From NCBI RefSeq assembly GCF_006864425.1, contig NZ_QHLI01000022.1, positions 1-42,923 on the forward strand: a stretch of DNA of 42,923 nucleotides, in the 5' to 3' direction. The notes under the pieces were generated by a model. The model was not told where the DNA came from and searched no databases. It saw only the letters and a list, made by a program, of their open reading frames with translations. Positions 15,368 through 25,274 of the stretch are shown piece after piece. Source of the stretch: Campylobacter troglodytis. Lineage in GTDB: Bacteria; Campylobacterota; Campylobacteria; Campylobacterales; Campylobacteraceae. The stretch's first letter is position 1; the number at the start of each line of letters is the position of its first letter. The translations under genes were made by a program, and so were the position numbers.

Positions 15368-16030
15368 ATGGCTATCATTCAAGCACAAAATTTATGCCTA
15401 GGATATGACGAGCTTGTGATTAACAAGGCTAATTTTAGCTTTGAAAACGATGATTTTATCTTTATCACGGGAAAAAGCGGAAGCGGTAAATCCACGCTTT
15501 TAAAGTCCTTTTATGGAGACTTAGATCCACTTTCAGGAAGGCTTGAGGTTTGTGCGTCCTTACTTAATGGGATCTCAAATTTAGAGCTTTTAAGATTAAG
15601 ACAGCAAATTGGCATCATCTTTCAAGATTACAAGCTAATAAAAGAATACAGCATCAAAAAAAACATAATGTTACCTTTGGTAATCAAAGGCTATGGAAAA
15701 AAGGTTTGTGAAAGCCAGGCTACAAAATTATTAAAGCATGTAGAACTTAGCTTTAAAGCAGACAAAAGACCCGATCAGCTCTCAGGCGGTGAGCAACAAA
15801 GAGCGGCTATGGCAAGGGCTCTTGCGCATAATCCCAAGCTCTTGCTTTGCGACGAGCCCACAGGAAATTTAGACGAATACTCCTCAGACATCATTTGGAC
15901 CCTTTTAAAATCAGCAAGAGAGCTACTTAAAACCTGTGTTGTCGTGGTAACGCATAGAATTCCCACAAATTTAAAGCTAAATTATAGAAGATTTAATATA
16001 GAAAACGGACAAATGAATGAGTTGGCTTAG
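15368..16030 (+). CDS. ftsE: Cell division ATPase FtsE
   Basis: ABC ATPase that couples to FtsX at the septum and controls peptidoglycan hydrolysis rather than transport. The protein has 220 residues. Walker A is GKSGSGKST (35-43), the signature is LSGGEQQRAAMARAL, Walker B is LLLCDEPTGNLD, and the switch His lies in VVVTHR. The ATG is preceded by AAGGAAG. A 221-base AT-rich spacer separates it from trmB and probably contains a promoter. The 3' end overlaps ftsX by 14 bases. Confidence 0.95.
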   Translation: MAIIQAQNLCLGYDELVINKANFSFENDDFIFITGKSGSGKSTLLKSFYGDLDPLSGRLEVCASLLNGISNLELLRLRQQIGIIFQDYKLIKEYSIKKNIMLPLVIKGYGKKVCESQATKLLKHVELSFKADKRPDQLSGGEQQRAAMARALAHNPKLLLCDEPTGNLDEYSSDIIWTLLKSARELLKTCVVVVTHRIPTNLKLNYRRFNIENGQMNELA

Positions 16031-16823
16031 AATGCATCTATCTTTGATCCTGCCCCTTTTGTTTATGATGTTTGCCTTTGAGTTTATACTCATTATAAAT
16101 CAAACCATCAAGCATTATGAGGCAAGGGTGAATGAAAATTACAGCATCATCATAGCAAGCTCAAAGGAGCTTGTTGATGAGATTGTCAGGGTGCAAATTC
16201 CAAGTTTTAGTAGCTTAGAAAACATAGAGGCAAAGGAAATGCTTCAAAGGCTAAAAGATAATATCTCAGCCAATAATCTTAAAACCCTAGAAAAAAATCT
16301 ACCTAAATTTTACAGACTAAGCCTTGATCATTTTCCTACTCAAGGCGAGCTAAATGAGGTAAAAGAAGAGCTTTTAAAGATCACAGGTGTTAGCAAGGTT
16401 GAGGTCTTTTTGAAAACTCACGATCAGATAGATAATCTTTTGAGATTAATTAAATTTGTGCTTTGGTTTTTCTTGTTTATTATTATTTTGTTAAGCTTTG
16501 TTTTGTTTTTAAAACAGATGAGAATTTGGCTTTTTGAGCATACTGAAAGGGTTGAGATTATGTGCTTGTTTGGAGCATCCTTTTGGTTTAGATCCTTAAT
16601 GCTTTATAGGATAGTCTTTATAGACTGCTTGCTTGCATTTTTACTCTTGCTTGGCTTTTTTACCCAAATTTATTCCTCAACTTTTATACAAAAAAGCTTA
16701 GATCTCATTAATATCTCCTTGCCTAGCATTAATTTTTTAAACCAGCTTAGTTTAATCTTTATCATCACCCTAGCCATAAGCTTAATTTGTGTGCATTTTG
16801 TTATGTTTAAGGTTAAAAAGTGA
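16017..16823 (+). CDS. ftsX: Cell division membrane protein FtsX
   Basis: Inner-membrane partner of FtsE; its periplasmic loop relays ATP hydrolysis to EnvC-type LytM factors. The 268-residue protein has the FtsX layout: one TM near residues 10-30, a periplasmic region to about 140, then three TMs at about 143-165, 190-220 and 240-264. MCLFGASFWFRSLMLYRI is the cytoplasmic coupling region. The start overlaps ftsE by 14 bases, and a second ATG at 16032 is possible. The stop overlaps the GTG of the next gene, giving a tight ftsE-ftsX-envC order. Confidence 0.92.
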   Translation: MSWLRMHLSLILPLLFMMFAFEFILIINQTIKHYEARVNENYSIIIASSKELVDEIVRVQIPSFSSLENIEAKEMLQRLKDNISANNLKTLEKNLPKFYRLSLDHFPTQGELNEVKEELLKITGVSKVEVFLKTHDQIDNLLRLIKFVLWFFLFIIILLSFVLFLKQMRIWLFEHTERVEIMCLFGASFWFRSLMLYRIVFIDCLLAFLLLLGFFTQIYSSTFIQKSLDLINISLPSINFLNQLSLIFIITLAISLICVHFVMFKVKK

Positions 16824-17980
16824 GAGCTTTTTTCTTAATTTTAATGTTTATTAATCTTTTTTTTGCCAATGAGCTAAACAAAAAAAATCAAGATCTCAAA
16901 GAAAATGAAAGATTAAGCAAACAGCTTAATAAAAAGCTTGAAGATCTAGCAAATGACATCACAAATAGCGAGAAGAATCTCAAAAATTTAGCCCAGCAAA
17001 TAAGCAAATTAACTCAAGAAAATTCAAAGCTAGAACAAAGTGCTAAAATTCAAAGCCAAGAATTAAGGCTTTTAAATTCGCAAAATCAAGGCTTGTTAAA
17101 GGATAGAAATCTTATGGAAACAAGGCTTGTTTCTTTGATAGCTCAGGACTTTGCTTATGATTTAACTGTGCCAAGTGGGTATTTAGAAAGCGATGAGAGC
17201 TTTATGGCTGTTGAGGTTTTGCATTCTTTGGATGGAATTTTAAAAGAGGAGTTTTACAAGCTTTCTAAGGACTATGAAAAAAATTCAAAACTCATAGATG
17301 AAAAGCAAGGAAAGATAGATAGCATAAATGTGAATTTAAAGCAATACACAGCCCAGCTTACCAAGCTTGAAGAGTTAAAACAAAGGCAGCTAAACGAGAT
17401 CAAGCAGCAAAAAGCAGACAGAGCCCTTTATGCAAAAAAGCTTGATGATTTGCAAAAGCAACAAGCTGAGCTAAGAAAAACTCTAGCAGATCTAAATATA
17501 GTAAGCAAGTCAAAGGATGAAAAAGGTGCTACTGTAAGCAAGGATGTAAAGCAGCTTGGCTCAGGCTATCAAAAAAGCTCTGTGAAAAAATATCTAGGCA
17601 AAAAAACCATAGCCCCTCTTGAAGCCTTCACTGTCAAACAAAAATTTGGAAACTTCACTGATCCTATTTATAATATCAAGCTCTTTAATGAAAATGTCAT
17701 TTTAAGAAGTAAAAATCAAGACGCTAGGGTTAAAACTGTCTTTGATGGCAAGGTGGTCTTTGCTAAGCAGACAAATTTATTACAAAAGGTGGTCATTGTA
17801 GAGCATTCAAACGGACTTCACACCATATACGCACATCTTAGTCAAATAGCACCCACAGTGAAGGTAGGAAAAAATGTCAAAAAAGGAGAGGTCATAGGCA
17901 GGGTTAAAAATGATCTAAGCTTTGAGGTAACCCAGGAAAAATTTCACATAAATCCCTTGGAGTTAATTAGTTTAAACTAA
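16820..17980 (+). CDS. EnvC-like LytM-domain protein, degenerate
   Basis: Periplasmic coiled-coil protein with a C-terminal M23/LytM domain, 386 residues. It has a GTG start overlapping the ftsX stop (GTGA), a signal peptide MRAFFLILMFINLFFANE, a long K/E/Q/L-rich coiled coil (about 20-235), and the LytM domain from about 275. In active M23 enzymes zinc is bound by an HxxxD motif and an HxH motif. Here the first is replaced by NVILRSKNQDARVK, and the HxH site reads SFEVTQEKFHINP, so the metal site looks lost, although the YAHLSQI strand remains. This is how E. coli EnvC looks, an amidase activator rather than a hydrolase. Position after ftsEX supports that role; amiA is in the same window. 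Confidence 0.88.
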   Translation: MRAFFLILMFINLFFANELNKKNQDLKENERLSKQLNKKLEDLANDITNSEKNLKNLAQQISKLTQENSKLEQSAKIQSQELRLLNSQNQGLLKDRNLMETRLVSLIAQDFAYDLTVPSGYLESDESFMAVEVLHSLDGILKEEFYKLSKDYEKNSKLIDEKQGKIDSINVNLKQYTAQLTKLEELKQRQLNEIKQQKADRALYAKKLDDLQKQQAELRKTLADLNIVSKSKDEKGATVSKDVKQLGSGYQKSSVKKYLGKKTIAPLEAFTVKQKFGNFTDPIYNIKLFNENVILRSKNQDARVKTVFDGKVVFAKQTNLLQKVVIVEHSNGLHTIYAHLSQIAPTVKVGKNVKKGEVIGRVKNDLSFEVTQEKFHINPLELISLN

Positions 17981-18010
17981 GAGGCTTTAATTTATTACAG
18001 TTGATTTAAT

Positions 18011-18144
18011 CTGATCTTTTTGTAGAATTCAAAAAAGATTTGATGAAATTAGCCTTTTAAATTGAGGCTTGAATTTATTAAGCAAAAGCTAACTTGATCT
18101 TTTATAAAATTCAAACAAGGCTTGATAAAATTAGCCTTTTAAAT
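18011..18144 (+). repeat. Imperfect direct repeat of about 53 bp upstream of pyrH
   Basis: Copies at 18011-18063 and about 18093-18144 share TGATCTTTT, AAATTCAAA, TTGAT(G/A)AAATTAGCC and TTTTAAATT in order. They lie in the 398-base spacer between the envC-like gene and pyrH; no gene is seen there. Confidence 0.65.
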
Positions 18145-18185
18145 TTAAGCAGCTTTCAAGCTAGATTAATCATTTTTAAATACTT

Positions 18186-18199
18186 TTAATATATAATTT
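18186..18199 (+). promoter_or_regulatory. Possible -10 box for pyrH
   Basis: TATATAATTTTTAGG follows a T-rich stretch, a form close to the Campylobacter sigma-70 -10 element, which needs little -35. It is about 180 bases before the pyrH start. AT-rich spacers give many such matches, so this is weak. Confidence 0.25.
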
Positions 18200-18369
18200 T
18201 TAGGTACTTTAAAAAATGTTGAATTTTAGCACTATGAGTGTGTGCTTGGTAGCTGAAATAAAACCGCAAAAGAAGTTTTTTTTAAAAACAGTAAATTCTT
18301 TTACAAATAAGCTTTTTATAAAAAAACGAAATTGCGTAAAAATCAACAGTTTTAAAAAATGGAAAATAA

Positions 18370-19095
<726 letters not shown>

Positions 19096-19292
19096 AGTTA
19101 GAAATTAAAAAGAAATTTTTAACAAAGTGTTGAATTTATTTTTTAAAAAGCATTGAATTTATAACACGGTTTTATCTTTTGACACAAAAGATCGTTTTTA
19201 GCTTGAAATCAAAAAAATTTTATAATTTGCAAGTCCTAAAATATCAAAGCAAGAAATCTTTTTTATAAAAGAATTTACAGTTTGCAAAAAAA

Positions 19293-19395
19293 CTTCGTTT
19301 TTTAAAAAAGCTTTGTAGGATAAGCTTAGTTTTTTAAAAAAGCCTTGCTTTACAAAATGAGCTTATTTTTTAAAAAGCCTTACTAAAAAATTTTG
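19293..19395 (+). repeat. Three imperfect tandem units with TTTTTTAAAAAAGC
   Basis: Units begin at about 19293, 19325 and 19362, each as CTTNGTTTTTTAAAAAAGCYTT or a close variant, spaced 32-37 bases apart. The array is in the pyrH-rpoZ spacer, directly before the likely rpoZ promoter. Similar period and similar position (upstream of an operon) as the 37-bp array at 10465. No gene is seen in 19096-19465. Confidence 0.6.
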
Positions 19396-19412
19396 CTTTG
19401 AGATGTTTTGCT

Positions 19413-19423
19413 TGTGTTAAGAT
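19413..19423 (+). promoter_or_regulatory. Possible extended -10 promoter for rpoZ-spoT-tyrS
   Basis: TGTGTTAAGAT resembles an extended -10 element and lies about 43 bases before the rpoZ ATG. It is the best match in the spacer, but not proven. Confidence 0.35.
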
Positions 19424-19465
19424 AGAGAAAATATTTTTTTATCAAAGAACCAAAAAGGAGCCTAA

Positions 19466-19687
19466 ATGGAAGAAAGAATGGAAAAAATCGCAGCAAGAGC
19501 CCTTGCAAATATGAATAATGATCGCTACAAGCTCTCCTTAGCCATTGCAAAGAGGGCTGAGGAACTAGCAAACGGTGCAACACCTCTTGTGGATCTTGAT
19601 AAAAGCAGGATCAAACTTGCCGACATAGCACTCATAGAAGTAGCTGAAAATAAACTTAGCTTGGATGATGGCATTGAGAGAACTTAA
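19466..19687 (+). CDS. rpoZ: RNA polymerase omega subunit
   Basis: Small subunit that helps assemble RNA polymerase around beta-prime. It has 73 residues, typical of epsilonproteobacteria. [18 protein letters not shown] is the conserved omega core. AAGGAG stands 6 bases before the ATG. It overlaps the start of spoT by 23 bases; rpoZ-spoT coupling is widespread in proteobacteria. Confidence 0.95.
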   Translation: MEERMEKIAARALANMNNDRYKLSLAIAKRAEELANGATPLVDLDKSRIKLADIALIEVAENKLSLDDGIERT

Positions 19688-21872
19688 AGAGGAGTTAAGC
19701 CTTGAAAGGCTCATTGAAAGAATCAAAGAGTGCAAGGATCTAGACAAGGCTAAGGCTTTGTTATATGAAATTCAAGCCCCAAGTGAGCGTTTGCAAAGGG
19801 CGGTTGATTTTTGTATAAAAGCACACGAGGGGCAAAAAAGAAAAAGCGGTGAGCCCTACTCAGTTCATCCCATACTAGTAGCCTCCTTGGTTGGCTTTTT
19901 AAGCCAAAATGAGGCCATGATCCTAGCAGCACTCTTGCACGATGTCATAGAAGATACCCCTCACAGCGAGGATGAGTTAAGGGATGAATTTGACAGCGAG
20001 GTAGCAAGGCTGGTTAGAGGACTTACTAAGATCACAGAGCTAAGAGAGGATGAGTTTATCAAAAAGGCTGGAAAAAAGCTTACAAAGTCAGCCCTTAGCT
20101 TTCGTAATATGCTACTAGCTAGCATAGAGGATGCAAGCGTTTTAATCATCAAGCTTTGCGATAGATTTCACAATATGCTTACCCTTGATAGCTTAATGGA
20201 AGAAAAAAGAAAAAGAATTAGCGAGGAAACCCTAGTCGTTTATGCACCCATAGCCCATAGACTTGGAATTTCAAGCCTTAAAAACTATCTTGAAGATCTA
20301 AGCTTTTTTCATCTGATGCCTGATGAGTATATGCAAATTGAAAGATTTATTAACTCAAATGATCAAAAGATCCAATTAGGACTTAATGAATTCATAGACA
20401 AAATAGAGCTTTTGTTTCAAAAAAATGGCTTTACAAGAACTAGCTTTGAAATTCACAAAAGGGTAAAGCATAATTACTCGGTGTATCTTAAAATGCAAAG
20501 AAAGGGCATTGGCATCGATGAGGTGCTTGATCTGCTTGGAATTCGCATCTTGGTTGAGGATGTATCAAGGTGCTATATGGCACTTGGTATCTTGCACACA
20601 AATTTCAATCCCCTAGTTTCTCGCTTTAAAGACTACATAGCCTTGCCAAAGCAAAATGGCTATCAGACCATACACACAACGCTTTTTGATTCTAAAAACA
20701 TCATCGAGGCTCAAATTCGCACCTTTGATATGCACAAGATCGCCGAGCTTGGAGTGGCAGCACATTGGAGATATAAAGACGGATCAGATCAAAACCTAGC
20801 CACCCCAAAGCTTGACTGGCTTCATGACATCTCAATGAGAACAAACATAGAAAATTCAGAAAACTACAACGCCGTGGAGCTTTATGAATACGCCAAAGAA
20901 AGCCTTTATATAGAAGACATTGCTGTTTATTCTCCAAAGGGTGAGATCTTTACCTTGCCAAGAGGGGCAACCGTGCTTGATTTTGCCTACGAGGTGCATA
21001 CTAGAATAGGACTTTATGCAAAGGCTGCTTATGTAAACAGAGTTAGGGTTCCTCTTTTAACAAGACTTAAAAACGGAGACATAGTTCGCATAGTTACCTC
21101 TAATGAAAAAATCTACCGTTGTTCTTGGATAGATAGCGTTAAAACAGGAAAGGCAAAGGCTAGCATTAGAGAATTTTGCAGACAAAAGATCAAGGAAGTA
21201 AATCTACAAGCCTCTCTTAATATATTAAGCTCGGTTTTTAAAGAAGAAGAAAGCACGGTTTTAGAGTGGGTAGAAAGGGAAGGATTAAATAAAAAACTAA
21301 GATCGCTTAGCACAAATTTAACATATTTCAAAGAAATAGTAGCTGCTTTGAAAAAATACGCCAAAAAATCCTATCTTTTTGATAAATACGAGCTTAAAGA
21401 GCAAAGATTTGAAAATATCACAGTGCATAGCAACCACAAAATCGCAAATATGGACTTTAATTACTGCTGCCATCCAAAAAAAGGAGATGAGATCATAGCC
21501 TTTGTGGAGAATGGTAACATCATCTTGCATCATAAATTTTGCAACAAGGCTGATGCCATGCTTGCTCAAAAGAAGGCTACTGTTTTTGTGGAGTGGAGTA
21601 ATGTAACCAAACAAGGCTACAAGCTTATCTTTTCTTTGGAGAATAAAAAAGGAGCCTTGGCTGAATTTTTAACCACGCTTTCAAAGATGCAAGCTAATAT
21701 TTTAAGCATACACTCTTCTAGATCTAAAGAATTAAACTCAGAGTACTTTGAAGCAAGTATGGAGTTTCCACATAACATCAAGATAGATGAGGTAAAAGAA
21801 AGATTACAGTCTCAGTATAAAATTTTAGATTTTACTTCATTAAATGATGCCTTTAAGGAAAAAAGTGTATGA
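19665..21872 (+). CDS. spoT: Bifunctional (p)ppGpp synthetase/hydrolase
   Basis: Long RelA/SpoT homologue controlling the stringent response; the only such long enzyme expected in Campylobacter. It has 735 residues. HD hydrolase domain: HPI (68-70) and H92-D93 in [10 protein letters not shown]. Synthetase domain: [19 protein letters not shown] and [13 protein letters not shown] domain: [26 protein letters not shown], split here as [17 protein letters not shown] and [11 protein letters not shown]-terminal ACT domain ([16 protein letters not shown]) follows. Both the HD pair and the synthetase loop are intact, so both activities are likely. ATG codons at 19665 and 19668 are adjacent and either may serve. 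The stop overlaps the tyrS start (ATGA). Confidence 0.95.
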   Translation: MMALRELKEELSLERLIERIKECKDLDKAKALLYEIQAPSERLQRAVDFCIKAHEGQKRKSGEPYSVHPILVASLVGFLSQNEAMILAALLHDVIEDTPHSEDELRDEFDSEVARLVRGLTKITELREDEFIKKAGKKLTKSALSFRNMLLASIEDASVLIIKLCDRFHNMLTLDSLMEEKRKRISEETLVVYAPIAHRLGISSLKNYLEDLSFFHLMPDEYMQIERFINSNDQKIQLGLNEFIDKIELLFQKNGFTRTSFEIHKRVKHNYSVYLKMQRKGIGIDEVLDLLGIRILVEDVSRCYMALGILHTNFNPLVSRFKDYIALPKQNGYQTIHTTLFDSKNIIEAQIRTFDMHKIAELGVAAHWRYKDGSDQNLATPKLDWLHDISMRTNIENSENYNAVELYEYAKESLYIEDIAVYSPKGEIFTLPRGATVLDFAYEVHTRIGLYAKAAYVNRVRVPLLTRLKNGDIVRIVTSNEKIYRCSWIDSVKTGKAKASIREFCRQKIKEVNLQASLNILSSVFKEEESTVLEWVEREGLNKKLRSLSTNLTYFKEIVAALKKYAKKSYLFDKYELKEQRFENITVHSNHKIANMDFNYCCHPKKGDEIIAFVENGNIILHHKFCNKADAMLAQKKATVFVEWSNVTKQGYKLIFSLENKKGALAEFLTTLSKMQANILSIHSSRSKELNSEYFEASMEFPHNIKIDEVKERLQSQYKILDFTSLNDAFKEKSV

Positions 21873-23071
21873 ATATAAAAGAGATAATTGAGGACATAAA
21901 ACAAGGAGTAGCCGAGATCATAGATGAGGAGAGGCTTGAGATTTTGGTGAAAAACTTTTATGAAAGAGGAGAAAATTTTTTTGTAAAGGCTGGCTTTGAT
22001 CCAACTGCACCAGATCTTCACTTAGGACACTCAGTGGTTTTAAATAAAATGGCGCTTTTGCAAAAACACGGAGGTATAGTGCAGTTTTTAATAGGGGATT
22101 TCACAGGGCAAATTGGGGATCCAAGTGGCAAAAGCACTACCCGCAAAAAGCTAGATAAGGATCAGGTCTTGCAAAATGCCAAGACCTACGAGGAACAGGT
22201 TTTTCGCATACTTGATAAAGACAAAACCCAGCTTAAATTTAACTCACAGTGGCTAAATGAGCTAGGTAGTGTTGGATTAGCCGAGCTTAGCTCTCATTTT
22301 AATGTAGCTAGGATGCTTGAAAGGGATGATTTTGCGAAAAGATTTAAGGAGCAAAGCCCCATTTCTGTGTGCGAATTTCTTTACCCTCTCTTGCAAGGCT
22401 ATGACAGCGTGGCTTTAAAATGCGACATTGAAATGGGCGGGACCGATCAAAAGTTTAATCTCCTAATGGGCAGACATTTGCAAAGAATTTATCAGGTAGG
22501 CAAGGAGCAAGTTGTCATTATGATGCCCTTGCTTGAGGGGCTTGATGGGGTGCAAAAGATGAGTAAGAGCCTTGGAAATTATATAGGAATAAGCGAGGAT
22601 GCAAACTCCATTTACGGCAAAATTCTAAGCATTAGCGATGAATTAATGCTTCGCTACTACGAGCTTTTAAGCCAGATCTCAGCTAAAGAATTTGAAAGCT
22701 TAAAAGAAAATTTAAGGCTAGGTAAAACTCATCCAAAAGCTGCAAAAGAAGATCTTGCCTTAGAGCTTGTAGAAAGATTTCACTCAAAAGAAGAGGCATT
22801 AAATGCAAGGCTTGAATTTAATAGAGTTCATAGTAGTGGCGAGCTTCCAAGTGAGTTGCCTTCCTTTGAAGGTGAGGCCAAGCTTTGGCTAGCAAAGGCT
22901 TTGGTGCTTTGTAAGCTTGAAGCCTCAACAAGCAATGCAAGAAGGCAAATTCTAGCAGGTGCGGTTCGTGTAAATTCACAAAAAATAAAAGATGATCAAA
23001 TGCAGCTTGAAAAGGGTGAGTTTATCTTGCAGGTGGGTAAGAGAAAATTTGCAAGATTAAGGCTGATTTAA
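21869..23071 (+). CDS. tyrS: Tyrosyl-tRNA synthetase
   Basis: Class I aminoacyl-tRNA synthetase charging tRNA-Tyr. It has 400 residues. The HIGH-type motif is HLGH at 51-54, the KMSKS loop is at 230-234, the tyrosine-specific segment is VCEFLYPLLQGYDS with GGTDQKFN after it, and a C-terminal S4 domain starts near 340 (TSNARRQILAGAVRVN). The start overlaps spoT by 4 bases, so it is in the rpoZ-spoT unit. It is followed by a 1.1-kb spacer with repeat relics. Confidence 0.96.
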   Translation: MNIKEIIEDIKQGVAEIIDEERLEILVKNFYERGENFFVKAGFDPTAPDLHLGHSVVLNKMALLQKHGGIVQFLIGDFTGQIGDPSGKSTTRKKLDKDQVLQNAKTYEEQVFRILDKDKTQLKFNSQWLNELGSVGLAELSSHFNVARMLERDDFAKRFKEQSPISVCEFLYPLLQGYDSVALKCDIEMGGTDQKFNLLMGRHLQRIYQVGKEQVVIMMPLLEGLDGVQKMSKSLGNYIGISEDANSIYGKILSISDELMLRYYELLSQISAKEFESLKENLRLGKTHPKAAKEDLALELVERFHSKEEALNARLEFNRVHSSGELPSELPSFEGEAKLWLAKALVLCKLEASTSNARRQILAGAVRVNSQKIKDDQMQLEKGEFILQVGKRKFARLRLI

Positions 23072-23286
23072 GTGAATTTTTGCCTTAAAGGGTGTTTGTG
23101 TACAGTTTTGTAGTCTTAACTTAGAAATCTTGTTTTTTAAATAAGCTATGTTAAATACTCAAAATAAACAAAGATTAACACTTTTAGAAAAAATTAAATT
23201 CAAGCTCACTTAAACTTAATAGAATTTTCTCTTATTAATTTCAGCAAATTTTGATGAGGATATTGCCTTAAAATTTTTGTCTTAAT

Positions 23287-23770
23287 TTTGTTTTCTTTAA
23301 ATGAAGGACAAAATTTTCTTTTTTAGCCTTTAAATTTAGCTAGACGAAACCTTGCAAAGCCTCTTCTGTTTGCACTTGCAAGACGTGTAACACGAAGCAA
23401 AAAAATTCACAATTTCGTTTATGTGGTTTAGTCCATTTGCAAACTCGAATTTGGCGTGTTTTACTTTGTAATGTGCCTTTGCTTCTTCTTGCAAAGTTGC
23501 AAGACAAAACGAAGTAAAAAATCCACCAAGGCACCGTAGGCTTTGAAGCTTTCCTGTAAATCTCGCACTCGTTAAACCCTGCAAAGTCCTTTATGATAGG
23601 TGGCAACTCTTTGTCAAAGCAATGTTTAACGATTTACATATAAACACAGCCCTTGCGTTTTAGCAAATCTTTTGCTTGTGGTTGCAAGATTAGTAGCACG
23701 AAGTAAAAAATACTTCAAAATTTCCCTTACATTTGACGAAATTCGCAAACGACACTTTGTTTTTCATAGG
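23287..23770 (-). pseudogene. Degraded dispersed element, copy A
   Basis: Most of the tyrS to 24174 spacer (1.1 kb) holds relics on the minus strand. Near 23330 the translation RGFARFRLAKFKG then stop is nearly the same as RGFAKFRLVKFKG then stop at 34.5 kb, so both are 3' ends of one gene type. About 430 bases farther upstream a DEKQ-like start region (about 23750-23770) matches those at 34.6 and 42.8 kb. Short reading frames between (for example a KPTVPWWIFYFVL stretch) are broken by stops and shifts. A word of about 48 bases, of the form GTTGCAAGA...CACGAAGTAAAAAA, occurs at 23361-23408, 23476-23523 and 23668-23713, and again at 34522-34569. Family not recognised. Confidence 0.6.
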
Positions 23771-24173
23771 ACTTAGCTTAAAAACCCTTTGGTTTAAGTT
23801 TAATTGAGCCTAAATTCAAAGCCCTAAAATCTTGCCTTTAAGCTTTTTAAACATCCTTGATGAGGTTAGCTAAATTTATCAAAAGCTTTAGAGCTAATAT
23901 GATGACATTTTATAAAACAACCCTTAAAGCCTTTTAACTTGACATTTGAATTTAATAATACTCCAACTCATCCTTTTTCAAAAAGAACAAAAATAAGCAC
24001 TTTTTTATAAAAGCAAATTAAATTTATGCAGTTTTTGATAAAATACAGTTATAAAATTGCATTATGTAAGTAAAGCATTGTAAATTTTAGCTAAAATTCA
24101 AAGCAATTTTTAGTTTTAAAGTTGAGTTTTGCAAGTTTGAGCTTGCATAAAATTAAGCTAGATTAAAGGTAAG

Positions 24174-25274
24174 ATGATGAGTTTAGGGTCTTTAAAAATT
24201 GGCAAACACAGCATTAAATATCCCATCATACAAGGTGGAATGGGACTTGGCATTAGCTGGGACCGTTTAGCCTCTGCTGTATCCTTAAACGGCGGACTTG
24301 GCATCATCTCCTCTGTTGGCACAGGATATTACGAAAACCGCTCTCACATCAAAAAAGAATTCAACACCCGCCCATATGGTAGCGAAAATTTCTACTCAAA
24401 AGAGGGCTTAAAAGCCGTTATAACAAATGCTCGCAAGGTATGCGGAGATCTCCCTCTTGGCTGTAACATACTCTGTGCTAGCAATGACTATGCCAGAATA
24501 GCAAGAGATGCTTGCGAGGTAGGCTTTAATGTCATCATCTCAGGTGCAGGGCTTCCTACGAATTTGCCAGAATTCACCCAAGACTTTCCAGAAGTAGCCC
24601 TAATCCCCATAGTATCATCCCCAAAGGCTTTAAAGATTATATGCAAAAGATGGCAGGGCCGTTACAATAGACTTCCTGATGCTGTGGTGGTTGAAGGACC
24701 AAAGAGCGGAGGACATCAAGGCTTTACTTATGAACAATGCCTTGATCCAAACTACCAGCTTGAAGCTGTTTTGCCCACTGTTGCAGCTGAGGCGAAAAAT
24801 TGGGGAAATTTCCCACTAATAGCAGCAGGTGGGGTGTGGGACAAAAAGGACATTGAAAAGATGATTAGCCTAGGAGCTAGTGGGGTTCAAATGGGCACTC
24901 GCTTCATAGGCACCTTTGAATGCGATGCAAGCGATGAGTTTAAATCCGTGCTTTTAGGATGCAAAAAAGAAGACATTGAGCTAATTCACTCACCTGTTGG
25001 CTACCCTGCACGGGGGGTTCGTACGAATTTACTAAATCTTGTAGATAAAAGAATGGGTCCTAAAATTCACTGCATTAGCAACTGCGTAGCACCTTGTGAA
25101 AGGGGCAAGGGGGCAAATGAGGTAGGATACTGTATAGCAGATAGGCTCTTTGATGCCTATTTTGGACGAAAAGAAACAGGGCTTTTCTTTACAGGGGCAA
25201 ACGGATATAGGCTAGATAAGCTTATATCAGTAAAAGAGCTTATGGATAAACTTGTAAATGGCGAAGAGTCTTAG
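24174..25274 (+). CDS. Nitronate monooxygenase-type flavoprotein
   Basis: FMN-dependent TIM-barrel protein of the nitronate monooxygenase/FabK-like family, 366 residues. YPIIQGGMGLGIS at about 17-29 is the FMN-binding N-terminal motif, VVEGPKSGGHQG is the family's catalytic-His region, and PLIAAGGVWDK with GVQMGTRF complete the phosphate-binding loops. An insertion with several Cys (CISNCVAPC) near residue 300 is typical of one subfamily. Whether the substrate is nitronate or an enoyl thioester cannot be decided by motif. ATGs at 24174 and 24177 are both possible; the second has better spacing to AAAGG. It overlaps amiA by 17 bases. Confidence 0.85.
   Translation: MMSLGSLKIGKHSIKYPIIQGGMGLGISWDRLASAVSLNGGLGIISSVGTGYYENRSHIKKEFNTRPYGSENFYSKEGLKAVITNARKVCGDLPLGCNILCASNDYARIARDACEVGFNVIISGAGLPTNLPEFTQDFPEVALIPIVSSPKALKIICKRWQGRYNRLPDAVVVEGPKSGGHQGFTYEQCLDPNYQLEAVLPTVAAEAKNWGNFPLIAAGGVWDKKDIEKMISLGASGVQMGTRFIGTFECDASDEFKSVLLGCKKEDIELIHSPVGYPARGVRTNLLNLVDKRMGPKIHCISNCVAPCERGKGANEVGYCIADRLFDAYFGRKETGLFFTGANGYRLDKLISVKELMDKLVNGEES

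Noticed and set aside
23336-23606. Two overlapping minus-strand frames of 82 and 88 codons as genes
   Set aside because: They are pieces of the degraded dispersed element; the same region reads across frames in relation to copies B and C.
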